Of a stretch of 64,000 nucleotides of DNA, positions 9,003 to 17,500 are shown one piece after another. Under the pieces are notes generated by a model. That model was not told the DNA's origin and made no database searches. It saw only the letters and a list, made by a program, of their open reading frames with translations. The DNA lies in contig NZ_JAGJBZ010000001.1 of NCBI RefSeq assembly GCF_020010925.1, forward strand, positions 3,637,001 to 3,701,000, read 5' to 3'. Every line of letters begins with the position of its first letter. Within the stretch, counting starts at the first letter, position 1. The position numbers were made by a program, and so were the translations under genes. This stretch comes from Streptomyces griseiscabiei. Lineage in GTDB: Bacteria > Actinomycetota > Actinomycetes > Streptomycetales > Streptomycetaceae.

Positions 9003-9181
9003 GGCCCGGTGGGGCTTCTCGCGCAGTTCCCCGCGCCCCTGAAAAGCAGGGGCTGCGCCCCTTGCTTTTCAACCCGCAGCCCCGCCGCCTTTCAGGCCCG
9101 CAGGGGGCCTGGTCTTTCAGGCCCGCAGGGGGCCTGGGCTTTCAGGGGCGCGGGGAACTGCGCGAGAAGCCCCACCGGGCC
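9003..9181. repeat. 42-bp perfect inverted repeat enclosing 25-bp tandem repeats
   Basis: The arms 9003-9044 and 9140-9181 are perfect reverse complements over 42 bases. They contain the GC-rich motif CGCGCAGTTCCCCGCGCCCC. Between them a 23-base unit beginning TTTCAGGCCCGCAGGGGG occurs at 9090 and 9115. The right arm begins with the same TTTCAGG at 9140, so the period is 25. A smaller hairpin with A and T flanks (about 9042-9069) lies in the left half. The region separates the convergent ybaK and membrane-protein genes and may act as a bidirectional terminator. Related half-copies occur at 36997-37053 and 11961-11985, so it belongs to a dispersed family. Confidence 0.9.
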
Positions 9182-9209
9182 GCACCCGCCAAACGCCCCC
9201 ACCCCCGAG

Positions 9210-9866
9210 CTATGAGGCGCCCAACACCGGCTCGTGCTCCATCGGCTCCGGATCACGCGGCCCGAACAGCGCCGTCAACCCGAGGTGCACCAACAGCCCC
9301 GCCAGCGGCCACGCCAGCAACGCCCCCTTCGCAGCGAGCTTCAGCGGTGCCGAGAAGGTCACCCCCTGCCCGACCTCCTTCGCCCTCGCCGCGACATCCG
9401 TGCCGGGCCCGAGCCACACCCCGAGCCGCCACGCCAGCACGGCCCCCAGCAGCCCGCCCACCAGGAGCGCCACGACCAGCGGCACCCCGCCGCGCCGACG
9501 CAGCAGGAAGACGACGAGCCCGCTCACCGCACCGGCGCCCAGGGCCAGCAGAGTGAACGTCCCGTCCACACCGACGGCCTGTTCGCCCTCGGTGTCCTTG
9601 AAGTAGACCGCCGAACCGTCGGAGACGAGCGGTACGTGCGGCGCCAGCCACCACCAGAGCAGACCGAGCAGCACGCCCCCGAGCAGGGCCATGACCACGG
9701 TGACGACGGCGGCCTCGATCAGTTCGGTCCGCAGGCCGGGCCCGGCCTGCTTCTCCGGCTCGTACCAGAGCGCGTCCTCGCCCCCACCGCTGGTGGGCGG
9801 TGATGCCCACGGGTCGTTCGGGGACTGGTCGTGCGGCGGCGGAGGGGGCGTCAACGGTGCGGTCAC
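9210..9866 (-). CDS. Membrane protein of the DUF2567 type
   Basis: A 218-residue integral membrane protein starting at GTG 9866. It has a proline-rich cytosolic N-terminus (LTPPPPPHDQSPNDP) and about four transmembrane helices near residues 55-76, 105-125, 132-150 and 185-205. Between the first two lies the conserved polar segment SDGSAVYFKDTEGEQAVG, probably exposed outside. The arrangement matches my recollection of actinobacterial DUF2567 proteins; the function is unknown. It is downstream of an ABC transporter operon on the same strand but appears to have its own leaderless promoter at 9870-9882. Confidence 0.75.
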   Translation of the reverse strand: MTAPLTPPPPPHDQSPNDPWASPPTSGGGEDALWYEPEKQAGPGLRTELIEAAVVTVVMALLGGVLLGLLWWWLAPHVPLVSDGSAVYFKDTEGEQAVGVDGTFTLLALGAGAVSGLVVFLLRRRGGVPLVVALLVGGLLGAVLAWRLGVWLGPGTDVAARAKEVGQGVTFSAPLKLAAKGALLAWPLAGLLVHLGLTALFGPRDPEPMEHEPVLGAS

Positions 9867-9869
9867 CCT

Positions 9870-9882
9870 GCCATCGTGCCAG
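9870..9882 (-). promoter_or_regulatory. Candidate leaderless promoter (CTGGCACGATGGC)
   Basis: Read on the minus strand, the 13-mer CTGGCACGATGGC ends 3 bases before the GTG start at 9866. It contains CACGAT as a likely -10 hexamer six bases from the start codon. The identical 13-mer, with identical spacing, precedes the gene starting at 27081. Confidence 0.45.
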
Positions 9883-9900
9883 GCGCGGCTGTGCGCCGCG

Positions 9901-10725
9901 TCACCGGACGGCGGCCCGCCGGTACGCCCAGGTGGCGACGGCGAGCGAGACCACCCCGACCCCGGCGCACACGGCGAGGTCGCCGAGCACGAACGCCCAG
10001 TCGGGGTCCGGCCCGAACGTCCGCGCGAGCGCCTCCACACCGTAGGTCGAGGGCAGCAGATCCCGCGCGAACTGGACGAAGCCCGGCATCCGGTCGGCCG
10101 GCAGCACGCCGAGGAGCAGCGCGGCCGACATGCCGAGCTGTCCGAGCACGGTGGCGAGTTCGGGGCGCGGGGCGAGCAGGCCGAGCGCGGCACCCAGCCC
10201 GGCGAGCGCGGCCCCGGCGAGCGGGATCACGGCGGCGAGCACCCAGAGATGGGTCAGCGGCAGCCCGAAGAGGACACAGCCGAAGACGGCGGTGACCACG
10301 GTGCCGGGGACGGTGAAGGAGGCGTACGCGCCGGCCGCGCCGAGCACCACGGCCGCGGGCGGCACGGGCAGCGTCGCGTAGTGGTCGAGCCCGCCGCTGG
10401 AGCGCAGCTGCCCGAAGTACTGGGCCAGCAGGTTCAGCGCGACGAAGGCGACGACGAGCACGGCCGAACCGGCGACCACCGCGTGCGCCTCGGCTCCGCC
10501 GTCCACCACTCCACGCATCAGGATCATGATCCCGATCGACTGGAAGGTGGCCACGAACAGCAGGGGGATCCGTGCGACCCGCGCCCGGGAGAGCTGCGCC
10601 ACGTACACCGCGCACAGCGACGGCCACAGGCGCGCGCGGGGCCCCAGCTCGGCGGCTCCGCGCTCCACGCGCTCCTGTGCGGCCAGGGCCTTGCCCGGCA
10701 GGATCTCGGCGGGTACGACACTCAC
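9901..10725 (-). CDS. ABC transporter permease (ABC-2 type)
   Basis: A 274-residue protein with about six transmembrane segments, the membrane partner of the ATPase encoded just upstream. Hydrophobic segments include IPLLFVATFQSIGIMILM, AVLVVAFVALNLLAQYFG, and LGMSAALLLGVLPA followed by the DLLPSTYGVEALA motif typical of ABC-2 exporters. The start GTG 10725 is chosen because GGGGAG lies 9 bases upstream. An ATG at 10761 is in frame but lacks a ribosome-binding site. The 106-base gap after the ATPase gene suggests one transcript. The substrate is unknown; drug or antibiotic efflux is a common role for this type. Confidence 0.85.
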   Translation of the reverse strand: MSVVPAEILPGKALAAQERVERGAAELGPRARLWPSLCAVYVAQLSRARVARIPLLFVATFQSIGIMILMRGVVDGGAEAHAVVAGSAVLVVAFVALNLLAQYFGQLRSSGGLDHYATLPVPPAAVVLGAAGAYASFTVPGTVVTAVFGCVLFGLPLTHLWVLAAVIPLAGAALAGLGAALGLLAPRPELATVLGQLGMSAALLLGVLPADRMPGFVQFARDLLPSTYGVEALARTFGPDPDWAFVLGDLAVCAGVGVVSLAVATWAYRRAAVR

Positions 10726-10831
10726 GTCGAGTTGCTCCCCTTCGCTTCGGCTGTCGCCCATTTTCGTACGGCCGCGGCAGCCCTGCCGTTCATATCCGCT
10801 TCGGCTGTTCTCCGGCTCACGCCCGCGTCCC

Positions 10832-11857
10832 TCACCCCTTGACCAGTCCCTGGGCGCTGCCCGCGCTGCCGCCGAGTGCCAGGTAGACATCCTCCAGGCT
10901 CGGCGTGGCGAGGGTGAAGTCGTCGAGCGCCACGAAGGCGGCGCCCCCGGTGACCGTGGCCACCACGGCGCGCGCCTCCTCGGGCGCGAGCCGGAGCGTC
11001 CAGCGACGTCCGGACTCCACCGCGCGCGGGCGCAGGGCCGCGACCTCGGGCACGTCCAGCGGTGCCTTCTCCCGCCACACCAGCTCGACGCGGACCTCGC
11101 CCGCGACCTGCTCCTTCAGTCCGGCCGGCGTGTCGCAGGCGATGACGCGCCCCTGGTCGAGGACGGCGACCCGGTCGAGCACGGTCTCCGCCTCGATGAC
11201 GTTGTGGGTGACCAGCAGAACGGTGGTGCCGGAGCGGTCGCGCCGCCGGTCGACGGCGGCCCAGACGGCGCGCCGGGCCACCGGGTCCATGCCGCTGGTG
11301 GGCTCGTCGAGCACGAGCAGGGGCCGTTCCCCGACGAGCGCGGTGGCGAAGCAGGCGAGCCGCCGCTGTCCGCCGGAGAGCTTCTTCAGGGGGCGCGAGG
11401 CCAGCTCGGTCAGCCCCAGCTCCTCCAGCACGGCGTCCCGCTCGGCCCGTGCCCGCCGTACCTCCAGGCCGCGCAGCCGCCCGGTGGTCTCGGCGGCGAG
11501 CGCCACGGTCAGTTCGTCCAGGGCGGTCGACTCCTGCCCCAGATAGGCGAGGATCCGCGCGGCCCGCTCCGGGTGCCGCACGATGTCGTGGCCCAGGATC
11601 TCGACGGTGCCGTCGTCGGGCCGCATCAGCCCGGTCAGCTGCCGTACGAGCGTGGTCTTGCCGGCCCCGTTGGGCCCGAGCAGACCGAAGATCTCCCCGC
11701 GCCGGACGTCCAGCGTCACCGCGTCGTTGGCCCGCACCTCGGGGGTCCCCGGCGTACCCCGCCGCCCGCGCGTCGCCGGATATGTCTTGGTGAGTCCCCG
11801 CACAGCGCACACGACGTCCCCACCATGCCGGATCGCCTGTGCCGTACGCGTGCTCAC
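10832..11857 (-). CDS. ABC transporter ATP-binding protein
   Basis: A 341-residue ATPase of the DrrA/NatA-like exporter class. It shows Walker A GPNGAGKTT (residues 61-69), signature LSGGQ (160-164), Walker B LLVLDEP (180-186) and the H-loop LVTHN. A C-terminal extension of about 90 residues after GLKEQVAGEVRVELVW is typical of this class. It starts at GTG 11857, probably leaderless, with TAGGCT eight bases upstream. It pairs with the permease gene downstream. Confidence 0.93.
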   Translation of the reverse strand: MSTRTAQAIRHGGDVVCAVRGLTKTYPATRGRRGTPGTPEVRANDAVTLDVRRGEIFGLLGPNGAGKTTLVRQLTGLMRPDDGTVEILGHDIVRHPERAARILAYLGQESTALDELTVALAAETTGRLRGLEVRRARAERDAVLEELGLTELASRPLKKLSGGQRRLACFATALVGERPLLVLDEPTSGMDPVARRAVWAAVDRRRDRSGTTVLLVTHNVIEAETVLDRVAVLDQGRVIACDTPAGLKEQVAGEVRVELVWREKAPLDVPEVAALRPRAVESGRRWTLRLAPEEARAVVATVTGGAAFVALDDFTLATPSLEDVYLALGGSAGSAQGLVKG

Positions 11858-11865
11858 GAGGGACG

Positions 11866-11871
11866 AGCCTA
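11866..11871 (-). promoter_or_regulatory. Candidate -10 element for a leaderless transcript
   Basis: On the minus strand TAGGCT lies exactly 8 bases before the GTG at 11857. It is the same hexamer and spacing as at 7687-7692. No ribosome-binding site precedes the GTG. Confidence 0.45.
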
Positions 11872-11960
11872 AGGGGTCGCGGGCACCGATTTACCTCCGG
11901 GGCACCCCAGCCGAGCCCCGAAGGAGCGCGGGCAGTCACATATGCGGCTCCGCCGCGTGG

Positions 11961-11985
11961 GCGCGACCAGCCACAACGAACCCGC
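11961..11985. repeat. Half-copy of a dispersed intergenic repeat
   Basis: GCGCGACCAGCCACAACGAA followed by CCCGC matches the segment at 37029-37053 with one difference (A for G). It lacks the CCCCGCGCCCC hairpin found there. It sits in the otherwise empty 155-base gap between the NYN gene and the ABC ATPase gene. Confidence 0.6.
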
Positions 11986-12012
11986 GGCCGCCCGCGAACC
12001 GGCGCCTGCGAG

Positions 12013-13242
12013 CTATGAGGCGCTCGCACTACCGCCCGAGGTGGTCCGCACATCGATCTCCCGCCAGAACCCGGCCCGGATCGCGTACCGGTCGTGCTCG
12101 TCGATCTGATCGTCCTTGTGCGCCAGCAGCCCGAACCGCGCCGCGTAGCGCAGCAGCTCACCGTCCACCCGGTGCGGCACCCGCGGATACATCGTCGACA
12201 GCTTCTGCAGATGGACCTGGTCGGTCAGCCGGGCCATCCACCGCCGGGCGAACACCTGCCCGACCTCGAAGGGGTCGCCCCCCACGGTCGTGATGTCCTC
12301 CTCCCGGTCGGCCCACCGCTGCTCCGCCGTCGTCAGCTGGGCGAGCGTCGGCATGGCCGCCGCCTCCGGCGGTTCCGCCGCGCCCCCGGGCCGGTCCACC
12401 CAGCCCTTGTCGGAGGACCACCGCAGGGTCGCGGTCGCCGGGTGCTGCACGGCGTGCGCCCCGGGGCCGCGCATGGCCGCGAGATCCTTCGGCGTGGGCA
12501 CGCCCTTGGGCGCCGACGCCCGCTCCTCGGCGCCGTTGCGCGCGGCACCGGCCGCGGAGGCGTGCTCGGGCTCCCCGGGCGCCCGCTCGGCGGCGGCCGC
12601 GAGGGCCGACTCGGGCAGCGGCGCCGACAGGATCGCGGCGATCTCGGGCCGCGGCACCGGCTGCGGCGCGCAGATCCCGCCGAGGTCCTTGGCCCGTACG
12701 GCCTTGGTGATCCAGGCACGGTCGAGCACCCGCCGCTCGTCGGCCTCGGCGACCAGGTCCTCGGACTGGTTGTAGTCGCCGTCGGCGGCCTGCACGGCCC
12801 ACAGATGGACGGCGACCCCGTGTTCCTTGGCGGCCATCATGCCGGGCAGCAGATCTCCGTCGCCGGTCACCAGGACCACGTCGGAGCAGGCGCGGTTGCG
12901 GGCCAGCTCGGTCAGTTCGGCGTGCATGGCGGCGTCCACGCCCTTCTGCGCCCACCGTCCGTCGCTGCGCGTCAGCGCGCCCAGCCGGACCGTCACCCGG
13001 GGCATCACCCGCAGTCTGCGGTGCTCGGGCTGCGGGACGCGGTCGGGGGCGCCGTCGAACCAGTAGATGCGCAGCAACGGCCGCTCGGTGTCGGCCTCGG
13101 CGCGCTCGCGCAGCCCCTGGATGAGGGCGGCGTGATCGACGGTGATACGGGAGCGGGAGGGTTCCCCGGCGAGGAGGCTGGCGGCCGCGCCGAGCAGATA
13201 CCCGGCGTCCACCAGGACGATGCAGCGGTCCACGCGATCCAC
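12013..13242 (-). CDS. NYN domain (PIN-like) protein
   Basis: A 409-residue protein. The first about 180 residues form an NYN/LabA-type PIN-like nuclease domain. Acidic residues of the presumed metal site are visible in CIVLVDAGYLLG, KGVDAAMHAEL and VLVTGDGDLLPGM. The middle (about 210-300) is a low-complexity Ala/Pro/Glu linker. The C-terminal domain (about 300-409) is a separate conserved helical unit containing VFARRWMARLTDQVHLQKL, resembling OST-HTH-like additions but not identified with certainty. RNA cleavage is the inferred activity. Two adjacent GTG codons (13242 and 13233) could start it; both have an AGAGG-type site nearby. Confidence 0.85.
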   Translation of the reverse strand: MDRVDRCIVLVDAGYLLGAAASLLAGEPSRSRITVDHAALIQGLRERAEADTERPLLRIYWFDGAPDRVPQPEHRRLRVMPRVTVRLGALTRSDGRWAQKGVDAAMHAELTELARNRACSDVVLVTGDGDLLPGMMAAKEHGVAVHLWAVQAADGDYNQSEDLVAEADERRVLDRAWITKAVRAKDLGGICAPQPVPRPEIAAILSAPLPESALAAAAERAPGEPEHASAAGAARNGAEERASAPKGVPTPKDLAAMRGPGAHAVQHPATATLRWSSDKGWVDRPGGAAEPPEAAAMPTLAQLTTAEQRWADREEDITTVGGDPFEVGQVFARRWMARLTDQVHLQKLSTMYPRVPHRVDGELLRYAARFGLLAHKDDQIDEHDRYAIRAGFWREIDVRTTSGGSASAS

Positions 13243-13476
13243 CCTCTTTCCGGGAGGTTTGCTTCGGGCTTCCTTCGAGTCTGCCCGACCGCGCGGAGGT
13301 TAACGGCCGGAACTCGATCTTCGGCGTGGCGTATTGGCCGCGCGCGACCCGCCGTACGGCACACGGTCCGACAACTCTCGTCACGGACGGTGATTTTCCG
13401 AAATGCGTACCTTGTCATGCTATGTGAGTCTGGTCGCGGCCCTGGCCCCTAGACCCCCTTCAGGAGGCAGATCCCC

Positions 13477-13641
13477 ATGGCCAAGAACAAGAAGCAGGAC
13501 CGGAAGCAGCCGCAGTCCGAGCGTGGTCAGCAGGAGGCCCAGCAGTCCTCGCTGGAGTCGCAGGCCGAGCAGCGCGCGACCCAGGTGACGCCCGGCGACA
13601 TGGCCCGCAAGGGTCGGCAGAAGCGCTTCGGTCACAACTGA
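13477..13641 (+). CDS. Small basic conserved protein (54 aa)
   Basis: A 54-residue open frame starting at ATG 13477 with a strong ribosome-binding site, AGGAGG, 9 bases upstream. The product begins MAKNKKQDRKQPQSERG and ends with MARKGRQKRFGHN. It is very hydrophilic and rich in Lys, Arg and Gln, so it is likely disordered or nucleic-acid-binding. The strong ribosome site, the GC3-rich codons and the terminator hairpin 36 bases after the stop support a real gene. I recall similar small proteins in other Streptomyces near dnaE; no function is known to me. Confidence 0.82.
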   Translation: MAKNKKQDRKQPQSERGQQEAQQSSLESQAEQRATQVTPGDMARKGRQKRFGHN

Positions 13642-13677
13642 CATCAGCGGTACGGGCTGTTGAGGCCCGGGTACACC

Positions 13678-13711
13678 GAGGGGCGCGTCCGAAGGATCGG
13701 ATGCGCCCCTC
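13678..13711. terminator. Bidirectional terminator hairpin
   Basis: GAGGGGCGCGTCCG and CGGATGCGCCCCTC form a 14-bp stem with one G-T wobble and a loop of 6 bases. It lies between the convergent 54-residue gene and dnaE and probably serves both. Confidence 0.8.
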
Positions 13712-13746
13712 ACGCTGTTCACGCCCGTCGGGCCGCCGAGGTCCGC

Positions 13747-16700
13747 TCAGCCGGCCAGACAGGACGGGCCGAGCAGCACCTTGAGATCACCGAACAGGGC
13801 CGGGTCCGGCTTCACCCGGTGCCGGTCCAGGCGCAGCACGGTCGTCTTGGTCGGGCCCTGGAGCCTGATCCGGACCTCGCTGTCGCCCTTGTGGTGGGTG
13901 AGGATCTCACCGAGCCGGCTGACCATGGGCGGGGTGACGCGGGTGGCCGGGATGGTGAGGATCACCGGGGCGTTGGTGCCCGCGTTGGAGAGGTCAGGGA
14001 CCTGCATCTCCATGGCGACCAGGCGCGGCACCTCCTCGCGCTTGTCGAGGCGGCCCTTCACGAACACGACCGCGTCCTCGACGAGTTGCGTGGAGACGAG
14101 CTGGTAGGTGGCCGGGAAGAACATGCACTCGATGGAACCGGCGAGGTCCTCCACGGTGGCGATCGCCCAGGCGTTGCCCTGCTTGGTCATCTTGCGCTGC
14201 AGGCCGGAGATGATGCCGCCGATGGTGACGACCGCGCCGTCCCCGTGCTCACCGCCGGTGAGCTGGGCGATGCCCGCGTCGGCCTTGTCGGACAGGACGT
14301 GCTCCAGGCCGAAGAGGGGGTGGTCGGAGACGTAGAGACCGAGCATCTCCCGCTCCTGGGCGAGGAGATAGGTCTTCTCCCACTCGTCGGTGGTGAACTC
14401 GACGTCGAGTCCGAAGCCCGGCTCGCTGCTCTCCTCCTCGCCCATGCCGCCGAAGAGGTCGAACTGGCCCTCGGCCTCCTTGCGCTTGACCGCGACCACG
14501 TTGTCGATCATCGAGTCGAAGTGGGCGGTGAGGCCCTTGCGGGTGTGCCCCATCGTGTCGAAGGCGCCCGCCTTGATCAGCGACTCCGTGGTCCGCTTGT
14601 TGCAGGCGACCGCCTCGACCTTGTCGAGGTAGTCGGGGAAGGAGGCGTACTTCCCCTTGGCCTTGCGGCTGCGGATGATCGACTCGACCACGTTCGTACC
14701 GACGTTGCGGACGGCTTCGAGGCCGAAGAGGATCACGTCGTCGCCCTGGGCGGCGAAGTTGTGCACCGACTCGTTGACGTTCGGCGGGAGCACCTTGATC
14801 TTCATGCGCCGGCACTCGTTGAGGTAGACCGCCGACTTGTCCTTGTCGTCCTTGACGGAGGTGAGCAGCGCGGCCATGTACTCGGCCGGGTAGTTGGCCT
14901 TGAGGTACGCGGTCCAGTAGGAGACGAGGCCGTACGCGGCGGAGTGCGCCTTGTTGAAGGCGTAGCCGGCGAAGGGGACCAGGACGTCCCACAGGCCCTG
15001 GATGGCCTCGTCGCTGTAGCCCTTGTCGCGGGCGCCCTTCTGGAACAGGACGAAGTTCTTCGCCAGTTCCTCGGGCTTCTTCTTGCCCATCACGCGGCGG
15101 AGGATGTCGGCCTCGCCGAGCGAGTACCCGGCGATGATCTGGGCGGCCTTCTGCACCTGCTCCTGGTAGACGATCAGGCCGTAGGTGACCGCGAGGACCT
15201 CTTCGAGCGGCTCCTCCAGCTCCTTGTGGATCGGCGTGATCTCCTGGCGCTTGTTCTTGCGCTCCGCGTAGTTGATGTGCGAGTTCATGCCCATCGGGCC
15301 CGGCCGGTAGAGGGCCGAGACGGCGGAGATGTCCTCGAAGTTGTCGGGCTGCATCTGGCGGAGCAGGGAGCGCATGGGGCCGCCGTCGAACTGGAAGACG
15401 CCGAGGGTGTCGCCGCGGCAGAGCAGTTCGAAGGTCTTGGGGTCGTCCAGTGGGAGAGCGAGCATCTCCAGGTCGATGCCCTTGTTGGCCTTCACCATCT
15501 TGATGGCGTCGTCCATGATCGTGAGGTTGCGCAGGCCCAGGAAGTCCATCTTGAGCAGGCCGAGCGACTCGCACTGCGGGTAGTCCCACTGTGTGATCGT
15601 GACGCCGTCGGTGTGGCGCACCCAGATCGGGGCGTGGTCGACGATGGGCTCGCTGGACATGATCACGCCGGCCGCGTGCACGCCCATCTGCCGGACCAGG
15701 CCCTCGACGCCCTTGGCGGTGTCGATGACCTTCTTCACGTCGGGTTCGTTCTCGTACATCGACCGGATCTCGCCCGCCTCGCTGTAACGCGGGTGGGAGG
15801 GGTCGGTGATGCCGTTGAGGTCGATGCCCTTGCCGAGGACGTCGGCGGGCATCGCCTTGGTGAGCCGGTCGCCCATGGCGTACGGATAGCCCAGCACGCG
15901 CGCGGAGTCCTTGATGGCGTTCTTCGCCTTGATCTTGCCGTAGGTGCCGATCATGGCGACCTTGTCGGCGCCGTACTTCTCGGTCACGTACCGGATCACC
16001 TCGACGCGCCGGCGCTCGTCGAAGTCGATGTCGACATCGGGCATCGAGATGCGCTCGGGGTTGAGGAACCGCTCGAAGATCAGTCCGTGCGGGATCGGGT
16101 CGAGGTCGGTGATGCCCATGGCGTACGCGACGATCGAGCCGGCGGCGGAGCCTCGGCCGGGGCCGACCGCGATGCCCTGCTTCTTGGCCCACATGATGAA
16201 GTCGGCGACCACGAGGAAGTAGCCCGGGAAGCCCATCGAGATGATGGTGTCCATCTCGTACTCGACCTGCTTCATACGGTCGTCCGGGATGCCTCCGGGG
16301 AAGCGCCGGTGCATCCCGCGCATGGTCTCCTCGCGGAACCAGGTGACCTCGGTGAAGCCCTCCGGGATGTCGAACTTCGGCATGAGGTTCCTGGCCTCGA
16401 ACATGCCGGAGGTGTCGATCTGCTCGGCGACCAGCAGGGTGTTGGCGCAGCCCTCCTGCCAGGCGTCCGAGGAGTCGACGGCGTACATCTCGTCCGTCGA
16501 CTTCAGGTAGTAGCCGGTGCCGTCGAACTTGAAGCGGTCCGGGTCGGAGAGGTTCTTGCCGGTCTGGATGCACAGCAGGGCGTCGTGCGCGGTCGCCTCG
16601 TGCGCGTACGTGTAGTGCGAGTCGTTGGTGACCAGGGGCGGGATGCCGAGCTTCTTGCCGACCCGGAGCAGGTCCTCACGGACCCGGTGCTCGATGTCGA

Positions 16701-17286
16701 TGCCGTGGTCCATCAGCTCCAGGAAGTAGCGGTCCTTGCCGAAGATGTCCTGGTACTCGGAGGCCGCCTTCACCGCCTCGTCGAACTGGCCGAGGCGCAG
16801 CCGGGTCTGGAGCTCGCCGGAGGGGCAGCCGGTGGAGGCGATGAGCCCCTCGGACCACTGGGAGATGGTCTCCTTGTCCATCCGGGGCCACTTCTGCAGC
16901 CAGCCCTCGGCGTACGCGTCCGAGGAGAGCTTGAAGAGGTTGTGCAGCCCCGTCCTGTTCGCCGCCCAGATCGTCTTGTGCGTGTAACCGCCCGAACCGG
17001 ACACGTCGTCCCGCTTCTGGTGCGGCTGGCCCCACTGGATCTTGCGCTTGTTGCGCCGGGACTCGGGGGCGACGTACGCCTCGATACCGATGATCGGGGT
17101 GACACCGGCCTTCTTCGCGGTGTGGAAGAAGTCGTAGGCCCCGTGGAGGTTGCCGTGGTCGGACATGGCGATATGGGTCATGCCCATCTCGTTGCACGCG
17201 TCGAACATGTCCTTGAGCCGCGCGGCACCGTCCAGCAGCGAGTACTGGGTGTGGACGTGCAGGTGCGTGAACGGCGGCTTTGACAC
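13747..17286 (-). CDS. dnaE: DNA polymerase III alpha subunit, DnaE1 type
   Basis: A 1179-residue replicative polymerase alpha subunit. The N-terminal PHP domain begins KPPFTHLHVHTQYSLLDG with its metal-binding histidines intact. In actinobacterial DnaE1 this domain is known to carry proofreading exonuclease activity. The palm-domain catalytic aspartates lie in MPDVDIDFDERRR, near residue 415. Further on are the helix-hairpin-helix region and an OB domain near residue 1000 (DGAVVTIGGIISGLQRKM). The GTG at 17286 gives the conserved start and the family length. The longer open frame would add about 90 residues of non-conserved sequence. Confidence 0.97.
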   Translation of the reverse strand: MSKPPFTHLHVHTQYSLLDGAARLKDMFDACNEMGMTHIAMSDHGNLHGAYDFFHTAKKAGVTPIIGIEAYVAPESRRNKRKIQWGQPHQKRDDVSGSGGYTHKTIWAANRTGLHNLFKLSSDAYAEGWLQKWPRMDKETISQWSEGLIASTGCPSGELQTRLRLGQFDEAVKAASEYQDIFGKDRYFLELMDHGIDIEHRVREDLLRVGKKLGIPPLVTNDSHYTYAHEATAHDALLCIQTGKNLSDPDRFKFDGTGYYLKSTDEMYAVDSSDAWQEGCANTLLVAEQIDTSGMFEARNLMPKFDIPEGFTEVTWFREETMRGMHRRFPGGIPDDRMKQVEYEMDTIISMGFPGYFLVVADFIMWAKKQGIAVGPGRGSAAGSIVAYAMGITDLDPIPHGLIFERFLNPERISMPDVDIDFDERRRVEVIRYVTEKYGADKVAMIGTYGKIKAKNAIKDSARVLGYPYAMGDRLTKAMPADVLGKGIDLNGITDPSHPRYSEAGEIRSMYENEPDVKKVIDTAKGVEGLVRQMGVHAAGVIMSSEPIVDHAPIWVRHTDGVTITQWDYPQCESLGLLKMDFLGLRNLTIMDDAIKMVKANKGIDLEMLALPLDDPKTFELLCRGDTLGVFQFDGGPMRSLLRQMQPDNFEDISAVSALYRPGPMGMNSHINYAERKNKRQEITPIHKELEEPLEEVLAVTYGLIVYQEQVQKAAQIIAGYSLGEADILRRVMGKKKPEELAKNFVLFQKGARDKGYSDEAIQGLWDVLVPFAGYAFNKAHSAAYGLVSYWTAYLKANYPAEYMAALLTSVKDDKDKSAVYLNECRRMKIKVLPPNVNESVHNFAAQGDDVILFGLEAVRNVGTNVVESIIRSRKAKGKYASFPDYLDKVEAVACNKRTTESLIKAGAFDTMGHTRKGLTAHFDSMIDNVVAVKRKEAEGQFDLFGGMGEEESSEPGFGLDVEFTTDEWEKTYLLAQEREMLGLYVSDHPLFGLEHVLSDKADAGIAQLTGGEHGDGAVVTIGGIISGLQRKMTKQGNAWAIATVEDLAGSIECMFFPATYQLVSTQLVEDAVVFVKGRLDKREEVPRLVAMEMQVPDLSNAGTNAPVILTIPATRVTPPMVSRLGEILTHHKGDSEVRIRLQGPTKTTVLRLDRHRVKPDPALFGDLKVLLGPSCLAG

Positions 17287-17399
17287 GGCTTCGGCCTCCA
17301 GGGGACACGGGGAAAACAGACGTGAACGACTGCCCCACGGGCTGCGGACAGTCTGGGGGACAGCGTCGAAGTCTATGCCTCGGCACTGACACCGCGAGG

Positions 17400-17427
17400 C
17401 TCCTCCCCCGTACCTTTCGGGGAGGAG
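17400..17427. other. Stem-loop between divergent dnaE and DUF2252 gene
   Basis: CTCCTCCCC and GGGGAGGAG form a 9-bp perfect stem with a 10-base loop. It is 73 bases before the DUF2252 start and 113 bases before the dnaE start, so it may lie in a 5' leader of either transcript. It is not followed by a gene end, which argues against a simple terminator. Confidence 0.5.
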
Positions 17428-17500
17428 TCGTGGGCACTTCCGTGCGCCCTCGCACGTTGAGAGGTCGACCCACCCGTGATCCACCAGGAGGCACCCAGCG

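Noticed and set aside
9003..9181. Insertion sequence or MITE with terminal inverted repeats
   Set aside because: No target-site duplication or transposase is visible, and related half-copies occur singly elsewhere, which fits a dispersed hairpin repeat better.
13660..17283. A 1207-codon open frame on the plus strand
   Set aside because: It is the antisense shadow of dnaE, a consequence of GC-rich third positions; the translation has no family features and dnaE motifs are intact on the other strand.
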